From positions 1-5,192 of the forward strand of contig CAIXYX010000070.1 of NCBI GenBank assembly GCA_903923795.1: DNA of 5,192 bases, in the 5' to 3' direction. Source of the DNA: an uncultured Microcaldota archaeon (GTDB taxonomy: Archaea; Micrarchaeota; Micrarchaeia; Anstonellales; Anstonellaceae). Under the pieces are notes generated by a model. That model did not search any database. It was not told where the DNA came from and saw nothing but the letters and a program-made list of their open reading frames with translations. Position 1 is the first letter of the stretch, and each line of letters begins with the position of its first letter. The position numbers and the translations under genes are program-made. Below are positions 1 to 5,148 of this stretch, one piece after another.

Positions 1-465
1 GCGGGCCATCTTGTTGATGAGATGGGTGAGGTGCTCCATCGAGGTGATGGTGGCGTTGGTTTTTCTCCAGCCGATTTTCCTTTTGTAGATGTGAACTGGC
101 TTGTTCAGGCCGATGACGGCGATTTCCTCCAAATCCCCGTCGGTGAGGAAATTGTCGAGGGGGGCAAAGCCGGTGAGATGCGCCTCGGCGGCAGAGAGGA
201 GATAGGCCCGCTGGTCGTCATCGAGTTCGAGGCCGTCGGCGGCGGCTTGCGCGTCGAGAAGACGCTCGACTTCGGCCTTGGCCGCCTCTGGGTCCGGCAG
301 ATCATGGTGCTTGGTCCATTCTCGGAAGCGGTCTGTCAATGCAAGGAGAAATGTCTGCTCGTCATCGCTCAAAGAGGGGAGTTGCGCGCTCTCCGCCTTT
401 TTGTCGACGATGATGCGCCAGCCTGCATCAGCGGGCTTTTGATTTGGTTCGTGTGATGGTTTCAT
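1..465 (-). CDS. Archaeal type II/IV secretion or pilus assembly ATPase, N-terminal part (3' end cut by window edge)
   Basis: This frame is open from an ATG at 465 to the window edge on a codon boundary, giving 155 residues with no stop. Residues about 93-155 carry the hallmark N-terminal domain of archaeal GspE/VirB11-type ATPases (the FlaI/ArlI, PilB-like group): GFAPLDNFL, then LEEIAVIGLNKPVHIY, a KIGW turn, and TNATITS leading to HLINKMAR. Family members are cytoplasmic hexamers that power pilus, archaellum or secretion machinery at the membrane. The Walker A and B motifs lie beyond the edge and are not seen, so activity cannot be judged. Residues 1-90 are acidic, alanine-rich and probably helical, and I do not recognise them. 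The start is supported by GAGGG at 472-476, six bases upstream. The gene overlaps the DUF192 gene by 38 nt, so it is very likely the third cistron of the uppS operon. Whether it serves pili, archaella or secretion cannot be told. The family call is firm; the subfamily is not. Confidence 0.85.
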   Translation of the reverse strand, partial: MKPSHEPNQKPADAGWRIIVDKKAESAQLPSLSDDEQTFLLALTDRFREWTKHHDLPDPEAAKAEVERLLDAQAAADGLELDDDQRAYLLSAAEAHLTGFAPLDNFLTDGDLEEIAVIGLNKPVHIYKRKIGWRKTNATITSMEHLTHLINKMAR

Positions 466-892
466 GCTCAGCCCTCGTGGAAATAGAGAGCCGGTTGCCC
501 CTTTTTATGCGCAATCTTTTTGCAAGGCCCGGGGGGAGCTCGACAAGATAGAGAACGGGTTTGGATGGAGAGAGGTATGCCGTGAAAGGGGGAACTTTCT
601 CGAAAACATCGACAACCCGCCCTTCCCCGTCGAGATAGACGGCGTCGAATGGGAAAGACACGAAGAAGGAATGGATGCCGTGCTTGTCCGGCCAGTCGAA
701 AGAGAAGAGTATGGCGGCTGGTTTCTTGCGGAACATCAGACCCCTGAGACGGGAGAGCGGGGTGTTGGCCATCTCCAAATTGAGAGAGAGGGATTCGCCA
801 TTCGACTGGTTGGTGATTCGCGCGGCGAACGATGAAGGGAGATTTTTCGGCGGTGGCCAACCCAATGCGGCGGGAGGTTCGCTCGCTCCCAT
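428..892 (-). CDS. DUF192 family protein
   Basis: The 154-residue product matches the DUF192 family, small single-domain proteins of unknown biochemical role found in bacteria and archaea. Visible hallmarks are LNLEMANTPLSRLRGLMFR (residues about 37-55), the core HSFFVSFPFDAVYLD (74-88) that corresponds to the usual FWMKNT/HMFFM...PLD segment, GRVVDVF (91-97), and YLVELPPG (115-122) followed by a short IKRGN strand. About 30 residues precede the domain; they are proline-rich and not a clear signal peptide, so a cytoplasmic location is likely. The start at 892 is chosen because AAGGAG lies nine bases upstream. An in-frame ATG at 919, five bases after the uppS stop, would add nine residues (MGKNKERRY) and is the main alternative. 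The much longer upstream extension runs through uppS and is rejected. The last 12 codons plus the stop overlap the ATPase gene. It is the second cistron of the operon. The family call is secure; the function is unknown. Confidence 0.85.
   Translation of the reverse strand: MGASEPPAALGWPPPKNLPSSFAARITNQSNGESLSLNLEMANTPLSRLRGLMFRKKPAAILFSFDWPDKHGIHSFFVSFPFDAVYLDGEGRVVDVFEKVPPFTAYLSPSKPVLYLVELPPGLAKRLRIKRGNRLSISTRAEHETITRTKSKAR
472..476 (-). promoter_or_regulatory. Ribosome binding site of the secretion ATPase gene
   Basis: GAGGG on the minus strand ends six bases before the ATG at 465-463. It lies inside the coding sequence of the preceding DUF192 gene and supports internal re-initiation at the overlapping start. 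Confidence 0.5.
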
Positions 893-901
893 ATAGCGGC
901 G

Positions 902-907
902 CTCCTT
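902..907 (-). promoter_or_regulatory. Ribosome binding site deciding the DUF192 start
   Basis: AAGGAG on the minus strand is nine bases from the ATG at 892-890. It is the better Shine-Dalgarno match of the two candidate starts. The alternative ATG at 919 has only a weak GTGAG before it, overlapping the uppS stop. Confidence 0.45.
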
Positions 908-924
908 GTTCTTTCCCATTTGTC

Positions 925-1629
925 TCACTTGCCCCAGCGCCTCTTGCGCCGCGTGTATTCGTTTATGGCCGCGTCGAGGTCTTTTTTGCCGAATTCCGGC
1001 CATAATTTCTTGCAGAAGTATAATTCGGAATAGACCGATTGGAATGGCAAAAAGCCCGAGATGCGCTGCTCGCCCGAGGTGCGGATGATGAGGTCTGGGT
1101 CTGGCAGGCCGGCAGTCCACAGCCTTTCGCGGAATGCTTTCTCGTCGATTTTATCCGGTTGCCCTGCGAAATCTTTGGCAAGTTTTTTCGCAGCCGAAAT
1201 CAGTTCGGCCCGGCCGCCGTAGCCTATGAATAGGTTGACGAAATATTTGGAGAAGCCCGCTGTCTCGCGCTCGACTTTTGCCATGCCCTGCTGTATTTGG
1301 AACGGGAAGCGTGTTCTGTCGCCGATGAAACGCACCCTCACCTCGTATTTGTCGAATTGGGCGTCTTTCATCACCTTGCCTAATCGCGTATCGAAGGCTT
1401 TGAATAAACCCTGCACCTCTTCGCGGTCGCGGTCGAAATTCTCGGTCGAGAAAGCCCAGAAGGAGACCATGCGGATTTTGTGCGCGCGGCACCACTTGAG
1501 CACGTCGCCCATCCGGTCGATGCCTTTCTCGTGCCCGGCTATGGCCGGGATGTTTTTCTTCTTGGCCCAGCGGCGGTTGCCGTCGGGGATGAAGGCGAGA
1601 TGGGAGATGGTATGGGCAGTTTTCGCCAT
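925..1629 (-). CDS. uppS: Cis-prenyltransferase (polyprenyl / di-trans,poly-cis-decaprenyl diphosphate synthase family)
   Basis: The 234-residue product is a complete UppS-family enzyme. The family adds isopentenyl diphosphate units in cis to an allylic primer, giving the long polyprenyl diphosphate that becomes the glycan carrier (dolichol-type in archaea). All hallmark regions are present: FIPDGNRRWA with catalytic Asp16 and Arg19/Arg20, AGHEKG with His33, WAFSTENF (58-65), RFIGDR (100-105), FIGYGGRAE (134-142), and DPDLIIRTSGEQRISGF (177-193) with Arg183, Ser185 and Arg189 for diphosphate binding, followed by YSELYF. The C-terminus, RRKRRWG, matches the usual ending. The family norm NFLL-W/F-Q is GFLPFQ here, a mild deviation. 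The length is at the short end of the usual 230-260 residues. There is no Shine-Dalgarno before the ATG, but a TATA-like box sits 26 bases upstream, so the mRNA is probably leaderless. It heads the operon with DUF192 and the ATPase. Product chain length cannot be read from the sequence. Confidence 0.95.
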   Translation of the reverse strand: MAKTAHTISHLAFIPDGNRRWAKKKNIPAIAGHEKGIDRMGDVLKWCRAHKIRMVSFWAFSTENFDRDREEVQGLFKAFDTRLGKVMKDAQFDKYEVRVRFIGDRTRFPFQIQQGMAKVERETAGFSKYFVNLFIGYGGRAELISAAKKLAKDFAGQPDKIDEKAFRERLWTAGLPDPDLIIRTSGEQRISGFLPFQSVYSELYFCKKLWPEFGKKDLDAAINEYTRRKRRWGK

Positions 1630-1650
1630 AGATAGAGGAACGTTCGGATG

Positions 1651-1660
1651 ATTTTAAAAC
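1651..1660 (-). promoter_or_regulatory. Archaeal TATA box for the uppS operon
   Basis: GTTTTAAAAT on the minus strand is centred about 26 bases before the uppS ATG at 1629. That is the spacing expected if transcription begins at or next to the start codon. With no Shine-Dalgarno present, this points to a leaderless transcript. I see no convincing BRE. Confidence 0.55.
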
Positions 1661-1690
1661 CAGACCCCGAATGCGGATGAAATTTGGCCC

Positions 1691-1730
1691 GCCTTATGAT
1701 ATCGGCTTTTGCCTTATTGCTTCGGCTTTT
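1691..1730. repeat. Imperfect 20-bp tandem duplication across the PHP gene's 3' end
   Basis: Two adjacent 20-base units, 1691-1710 and 1711-1730, both begin GCCTTAT and end TCGGCTTTT. They differ at 4 of 20 positions, all in the middle. The second unit contains the PHP stop codon and the codons for its last residues (KKPKQ); the first lies just downstream of the stop in the 84-nt gap before uppS. It may be a local slippage duplication. Whether it affects termination is unknown, because the T-runs are on the strand opposite to the genes. Confidence 0.6.
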
Positions 1731-2424
1731 TTATCAGGCCCCATCTTTTCGCCAATTTGACAAGAGTTGTTGGGCCATGCACGAAGATGGGGCTTAGCGA
1801 GCCGGCGGCGGTTGTTTTTTTCTTGCGCAATGCCGCTTCCAAATCTATGCCTTCCGGCGCCAGCGTATAGGCTGCGCCGGCCTCGAATAGGAAATGGGCG
1901 TCAGAGCCGCCGGTCTTGGCCAGTGAGTGCGACGCGGCGAATCCGTCAGCCTTGTCATTCGGAACCCTCGCGTGGCATCGGGCGTTGAATGTTTCCATGC
2001 CGTCGAGACGGCGGACCACGTCGGCTGGGAGGCTGGAAGGGTTGCAGGCTGATTTTCGCAAAGAGTCGAATGGGTGGGGCAAAATGGCGAGGCCGCCCAT
2101 GGCATGAATAGAGTCTACCAGTTCGCCCGCATCTTTCGCCTGCGGGGCTTCGTCGATGAAAAGGCCGATGATTTCGCCTGCCGGAACACGGAATTCGCAG
2201 CCGGGCACAAATTCGAGCGGGAGTTTCTTTTCGCGGATGTAAGCCTTCGCCCTCTTTGCGCCATCCATGTTCTTGTGGTCGGTGAGGGCGAAGCCGGCGA
2301 AGCCCAATGCGGCATAGCGGTCGATGAGTTTTTCCACCGGGGTGGCCGAGTCGGGCGAATAGAGGGAATGGACATGCAGGTCATATTTTTTCATTGAGAG
2401 TAAATCATCTGGTTTTTTCTTCAT
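1714..2424 (-). CDS. PHP-domain metal-dependent phosphoesterase
   Basis: The 236-residue product is a compact PHP-domain protein, a family of metal-dependent phosphoesterases that includes polymerase-associated PHP domains, histidinol phosphatase and the YciV/RNase AM nucleases. The metal-binding set appears complete: DLHVHS (His17, His19), TDH (Asp49, His50), PGCEF (Glu77), LPHPFD (His117), ETFNARC (144-150), and GGSDAH (Asp175, His177). The order and the FLFEAG segment after SDAH fit the short stand-alone archaeal/bacterial PHP proteins. The C-terminal tail (LAKRWGLIKKPKQ) is basic. The start at 2424 overlaps the reductase stop as ATGA, suggesting translational coupling. An in-frame ATG at 2394 starts directly at MKKYDLHVHS and would give 226 residues; neither start has a strong Shine-Dalgarno. 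The upstream extension to 2547 lies within the reductase gene and is rejected. The substrate is unknown: a nucleotide, oligonucleotide or sugar phosphate are all possible. Confidence 0.88.
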   Translation of the reverse strand: MKKKPDDLLSMKKYDLHVHSLYSPDSATPVEKLIDRYAALGFAGFALTDHKNMDGAKRAKAYIREKKLPLEFVPGCEFRVPAGEIIGLFIDEAPQAKDAGELVDSIHAMGGLAILPHPFDSLRKSACNPSSLPADVVRRLDGMETFNARCHARVPNDKADGFAASHSLAKTGGSDAHFLFEAGAAYTLAPEGIDLEAALRKKKTTAAGSLSPIFVHGPTTLVKLAKRWGLIKKPKQ

Positions 2425-3500
2425 GGCATCCACGTCCGCGCAAGTTTCATTAAGGCTTTGCCATCCAGCATTTTTGAATATTCGTCCATCTCCCCCGCCT
2501 GCATGAGCCACTTGTCTATCTTCGCTGCCTTCATCGACATGAGCCATGCATCAAGCCCCCACGCCGGCAAAGTGTCGAGAGTGGAGCGGAAAAGTCTGTG
2601 GAGGGCTAAATCTGCGCCATATGCTTTTTTCCATTCTTTCTCGTATTTGGCAGGCTCACCCGCATATTTCGCCGCCAAGCGGCCGCATTGCGCGCCGAAG
2701 AAAATGCCGCCGCCGGAGCTTGCTTTGACTTGCCCGGCGGCATCGCCGGCTAACACAACTTTATGAGAACCGAAAATCCCTCCCGTCTTCTTCCTCACCG
2801 ACAATGGAATGAGGGCCGAGAATTCGGAAATAGGTTTGGCCTGCGACAGGCGCAAACTCGTGATGAATTTCTTTTTCGCTCCCGGCAGACAGCCTTTTTT
2901 GGTGACGCCCAAGCCTATTTTGGCAGTGTATTCGTCGAGCGGAATCACCCAGCCGATGAAGCCCGGTGCCCATGAGGGGTCGAAGAAAACCTCGACGGCC
3001 GAGAGGTCGGGGGAGGAATAATCGAACACGCCCTGCCAACATGAGGAATAGGCGGTGATGGGCGGGAAATGGAAGAGACGGGCGACGGTGGAGATTGGGC
3101 CGTCTGCTCCGACGATGCAATGAGATTGCAAGTCAGAGAGGGAACGGACTGGATGGCCGGTTTTGATTTTGCCGCCCTCTTCCCCATATTTCTCGACCGC
3201 CATTTCATCGAATTTCGCGCGATCGATGACATAGGCTTTCGGGAATGGAAATGAGAGAGTCATGCGCTCGTTCTTGCCATGAAGATTTGCGCGGGTGATG
3301 GTGTTGAGGATGATGCTCGTGTAGTCGACGACGTCTTTGAGCTGCTCGAGGCCGGATGCGGAAACTAGACCGGAGCAATGGGTGGGCACTCCGACCTGCT
3401 TGTGCTCTTCGCAGAGGAGGACGTTTTTTCCATTGCGCAAAGCTGTAATCGCGGCGAATGAGCCGGCCGGACCCGCTCCGACTACGTGCAAGTCAAACAT
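2421..3500 (-). CDS. Geranylgeranyl reductase family FAD-dependent oxidoreductase
   Basis: The 359-residue flavoprotein belongs to the geranylgeranyl reductase family, which in archaea hydrogenates double bonds of isoprenoid chains in membrane lipids, dolichol-type carriers or quinones. Seen directly: an N-terminal Rossmann motif VVGAGPAGSFAA (6-17) with Glu31/Glu32 ending strand 2; VPTHCSGLVS (38-47), the conserved cysteine-containing segment; AYVIDRAKFD (89-98); VGADGP (130-135); APGFIGWVIP (178-187), the counterpart of the family's P-x-x-Y-x-W-x-F-P substrate motif but with Phe181-Ile182 where tyrosine is common; and AGDAAGQVKASSGGGI (251-266), the second FAD motif. It is somewhat shorter than the roughly 390-450 residues of characterised archaeal members, mostly at the C-terminal end. 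No signal peptide or obvious transmembrane helix is seen; the family is membrane-associated. It has its own TATA-like box and is probably leaderless. It overlaps the PHP gene by 4 nt. The family is secure; the exact lipid substrate is not. Confidence 0.92.
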   Translation of the reverse strand: MFDLHVVGAGPAGSFAAITALRNGKNVLLCEEHKQVGVPTHCSGLVSASGLEQLKDVVDYTSIILNTITRANLHGKNERMTLSFPFPKAYVIDRAKFDEMAVEKYGEEGGKIKTGHPVRSLSDLQSHCIVGADGPISTVARLFHFPPITAYSSCWQGVFDYSSPDLSAVEVFFDPSWAPGFIGWVIPLDEYTAKIGLGVTKKGCLPGAKKKFITSLRLSQAKPISEFSALIPLSVRKKTGGIFGSHKVVLAGDAAGQVKASSGGGIFFGAQCGRLAAKYAGEPAKYEKEWKKAYGADLALHRLFRSTLDTLPAWGLDAWLMSMKAAKIDKWLMQAGEMDEYSKMLDGKALMKLARTWMP

Positions 3501-3520
3501 AGAGAGAGAACGAATGGAAG

Positions 3521-3530
3521 AGATATAAAA
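3521..3530 (-). promoter_or_regulatory. Archaeal TATA box for the reductase-PHP operon
   Basis: TTTTATATCT on the minus strand is centred about 26 bases before the ATG at 3500, in the 42-nt gap after the repeat-protein gene. The intervening sequence is pyrimidine-rich with no Shine-Dalgarno, so a leaderless transcript is likely. Its spacing equals that of the uppS promoter. Confidence 0.55.
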
Positions 3531-3536
3531 TGGAGG

Positions 3537-3542
3537 AAAAAA
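3537..3542 (-). terminator. Possible oligo-T terminator of the repeat-protein gene
   Basis: Six T residues on the minus strand follow directly after the stop codon at 3545-3543. Archaeal RNA polymerase can terminate at short T-tracts without a hairpin, and the next promoter lies only a few bases further on. This single short run is weak evidence. Confidence 0.3.
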
Positions 3543-4883
3543 TCAGGCCACGGCAGAGTCGGTGCGAACAGGCTCATCCAGGAGCGGCTGACCCTCGAAT
3601 CCGTTCCGGACTTGCGTCTCGGATGCGGAATTTTTTCCATTCTTTTTCGGATAAAGTTCCCGCAAAAAAGATACCCGGATTTCGTGGTCATCTGTCTGCG
3701 ATTTCACCCATTTATAGAAAGCGTTGTGGAATGACGATGCTTCCGACGCTTCTTTCTCTGTTATTCCGCTCGGGGACGGGATGGCCCATTCGGGGTGCTC
3801 CAAGAGCTTTGATTTCCAATCCCCAAGCGTTTTGAGCATATCGAATCTGTGCCATTTGCTCGGAAACAATGCGTGCACGAAAGCATCGCAGATGACAGGG
3901 TGGTTGAAATTGCGGCGGACCCATTTGTTGTATGAGTGGAAGAATGAATAGGCCTCAGAACCCTCGACTTTCACCATGTCTCCAATGGAGAATTCGGACC
4001 ATACGGGGTTCTCTGACAATGCATTCGCCCAATCTTTTATGCTGTCGAGGCTGAGATAAGACCGGCGCGCTTGGGGGAAAAGCAGTCTGCGCACAGCCGT
4101 CATCTCTGCCGGGAACTTGGAGTTGTCCTCTGTCCAGTCAAAAAATGACCTTTTGAAAAAATTGAATTCCGAATAGACCTCTTCATCCATCTCTTCCGTC
4201 GGGAGATTCCATTGGGGGTGCTTTTGATATTCCGTTTCCCAGTCGATGAGGGTTTTGAGCGAGGAATATCTCGATTTTTGGGGGAATATCCCACGGATGA
4301 TTTTTCTCCTCTCGTCCCGCGCGTTTGACTGGCCGCTTACCCATATGGAGAAAGCGGCATAGAATGCCATTGCGCGCGGGTCCGTGTCATTTTTCATTTC
4401 GGTGTAAGAGCGGTTTGCCCAATCGGGGCGCTTTGACACCTCATTTTTCCAGTCATCGATGGTTTTAAGGCCGGTATAAATGAACCGCGGATTGGAGAAC
4501 AGCTGGCCGCGCAATTCGACGAGCTCGAAAATGCTGCCTGACTTGTTCTTAGTCCAAATCAGGAATTCGCGGTAGTATTTGCTTGCCTCTGATTTCGTGT
4601 CCTTGAGCAATTCCCCGGAAGTCTTGCCATTCAATTCTGGATGTTTCGCGAAAAGCTCCTGCCACCCCTCGAGCGTGTCAGGGTATTTCGAGCTGCCAAC
4701 TCTATCGGATGATTTGGACTCGTCCTTTGCGCCCATGACAGGAATGCAGGTCGTGTCGGTTTTATTGAAAAAGAATTCCTGGCAGGGCATGAGAACTGAT
4801 GCCCGGGATTTTTTGGCGGTATTTGATTTGGTGCCGGTTTCGGTTTTCCTGACAGGTATGAATTTGGAGCGAGTGATTGACAT
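3543..4883 (-). CDS. Uncharacterised protein with five tandem ~70-residue tryptophan-rich repeats
   Basis: I do not recognise this 446-residue protein. Residues 1-66 are basic, Ser/Thr/Lys-rich and probably disordered. Residues 67-414 are five diverged repeats: 67-134, 135-204, 205-273, 274-344 and 345-414. Each runs: a helix ending D/G-W (Trp74, 145, 215, 285, 356); a P-x-W step (Leu84 in the first, then Trp155, 225, 295, 366); a variable acidic linker; a helix of pattern S/A-FY-x-x-F-x-x-W (Trp110, 181, 250, 321, 392); and a charged helix ending L-F-P (Phe129, 200, 269, 340, Tyr411). The pattern suggests a three-helix module. Residues 415-446 are a polar tail. No signal peptide, membrane segment, catalytic motif or metal site is visible. 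It stands alone with its own putative promoter, divergent from the gene at 5149. Modular nucleic-acid-binding or protein-binding roles are possible, the layout loosely recalling tandem helicase-associated modules, but the consensus differs. The weak GGTG seven bases before the ATG supports this start; Met50 is an alternative. Confidence 0.8.
   Translation of the reverse strand: MSITRSKFIPVRKTETGTKSNTAKKSRASVLMPCQEFFFNKTDTTCIPVMGAKDESKSSDRVGSSKYPDTLEGWQELFAKHPELNGKTSGELLKDTKSEASKYYREFLIWTKNKSGSIFELVELRGQLFSNPRFIYTGLKTIDDWKNEVSKRPDWANRSYTEMKNDTDPRAMAFYAAFSIWVSGQSNARDERRKIIRGIFPQKSRYSSLKTLIDWETEYQKHPQWNLPTEEMDEEVYSEFNFFKRSFFDWTEDNSKFPAEMTAVRRLLFPQARRSYLSLDSIKDWANALSENPVWSEFSIGDMVKVEGSEAYSFFHSYNKWVRRNFNHPVICDAFVHALFPSKWHRFDMLKTLGDWKSKLLEHPEWAIPSPSGITEKEASEASSFHNAFYKWVKSQTDDHEIRVSFLRELYPKKNGKNSASETQVRNGFEGQPLLDEPVRTDSAVA
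3642..4685 (-). repeat. Five coding tandem repeats of ~70 codons
   Basis: Units on the minus strand are 4685-4482, 4481-4272, 4271-4065, 4064-3852 and 3851-3642. Corresponding tryptophans recur every 69-71 residues, so the register is unambiguous at protein level. The DNA of the units has diverged strongly, with no long identical stretches noticed, which points to old duplication rather than recent expansion. The first unit is the most divergent: it lacks the second Trp and has LFS in place of L-F-P. Confidence 0.85.
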
Positions 4884-4898
4884 GGTTTTACACCGTAC

Positions 4899-4930
4899 AT
4901 GTATATTGAGGTTTTGACATATTAAACCTA
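4899..4930 (-). promoter_or_regulatory. Putative promoter of the repeat-protein gene
   Basis: Two AT-rich boxes precede the gene. TTTAATAT at 4926-4919 is centred about 40 bases before the ATG. It would give a leader of about 13 nt that carries a GGTG Shine-Dalgarno-like element at 4894-4891. AATATA at 4907-4902 is only about 21 bases from the ATG, too close for leaderless initiation at this codon. I favour the upstream box. It overlaps TAGGTTTAA, which differs at one base from the arms of the inverted repeat at 5046-5068. Confidence 0.35.
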
Positions 4931-5045
4931 TCGATGCTGACGTTGAGCGGTAAGCGGTTCGGAGTAAACAAACATTAGGAAGATATGAGTGAAGGGATTA
5001 AAAGAAAGGGGGCGGGAGTTAAATTCGGAATTCATCAGTTATGGT

Positions 5046-5068
5046 TAGGTTAAACTTTCTTTAACCTA
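5046..5068. promoter_or_regulatory. Perfect inverted repeat, candidate operator
   Basis: Arms TAGGTTAAA (5046-5054) and TTTAACCTA (5060-5068) are exact reverse complements separated by the five bases CTTTC. The AT-rich 9-5-9 symmetry and 23-bp span fit a dimeric HTH-regulator site better than a hairpin terminator, since no T-tract follows. It sits between two divergent genes, 81 nt before the ATG at 5149. A one-mismatch half-site lies at 4922-4930 over the other gene's promoter. The bound protein is unknown; the gene at 5149 is a natural candidate. Confidence 0.5.
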
Positions 5069-5148
5069 GATGAAACAGGAAACCTCGAAGACCGAACAAG
5101 CGAGGAGTAAGAGATAACTTTTTACAGTTGGACCAAAAAAGGGAGACG

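Larger units (their letters stand above)
4884..5148. other. Divergent intergenic region (265 bp)
   Basis: This AT-rich stretch separates the minus-strand repeat-protein gene from the plus-strand start at 5149. It holds the putative promoter boxes at 4899-4930 and an inverted repeat at 5046-5068. There is also a short CCTCG/CGAGG stem (5083-5087 with 5101-5105) around a 13-nt loop. Two tiny plus-strand frames, 4985-5053 (22 residues) and 5070-5117 (15 residues), are not convincing genes. I see no tRNA, and no clear C/D-box or other RNA signature. Confidence 0.6.

Noticed and set aside
22..456. Plus-strand open frame of 144 codons
   Set aside because: It is antisense to the secretion ATPase N-terminus, whose minus-strand translation matches a known family; the plus product has no recognisable features.
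893..1120. Upstream in-frame extension of the DUF192 gene into uppS
   Set aside because: The added residues are an arginine-rich shadow of the uppS frame; the DUF192 domain and the AAGGAG site support a start at 892, or 919 at most.
2425..2547. Upstream extension of the PHP gene inside the reductase gene
   Set aside because: It would overlap a conserved family gene by more than 120 nt and adds nothing of the PHP fold; the ATGA junction at 2424 is the natural start.
3642..4685. Repeat modules as classic Myb/SANT or helicase-associated domains
   Set aside because: The three-helix, Trp-rich layout is reminiscent, but repeat length and Trp spacing differ from Myb, and the consensus does not match the helicase-associated module; kept only as a loose analogy.
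4631..4900. Minus-strand 89-codon frame starting just upstream of the repeat-protein ATG
   Set aside because: It is proline/serine-rich out-of-frame sequence overlapping the repeat gene, which shows clear protein-level periodicity in its own frame.
4985..5053. Small plus-strand frame of 22 residues preceded by an AGGA-like site
   Set aside because: It is too short, has no recognisable motif, and runs into the palindrome; it cannot be told from chance.
5083..5105. CCTCG/CGAGG stem as a hairpin regulator or terminator
   Set aside because: Only five base pairs close a 13-nt loop and no T-tract follows directly; it is likely chance.
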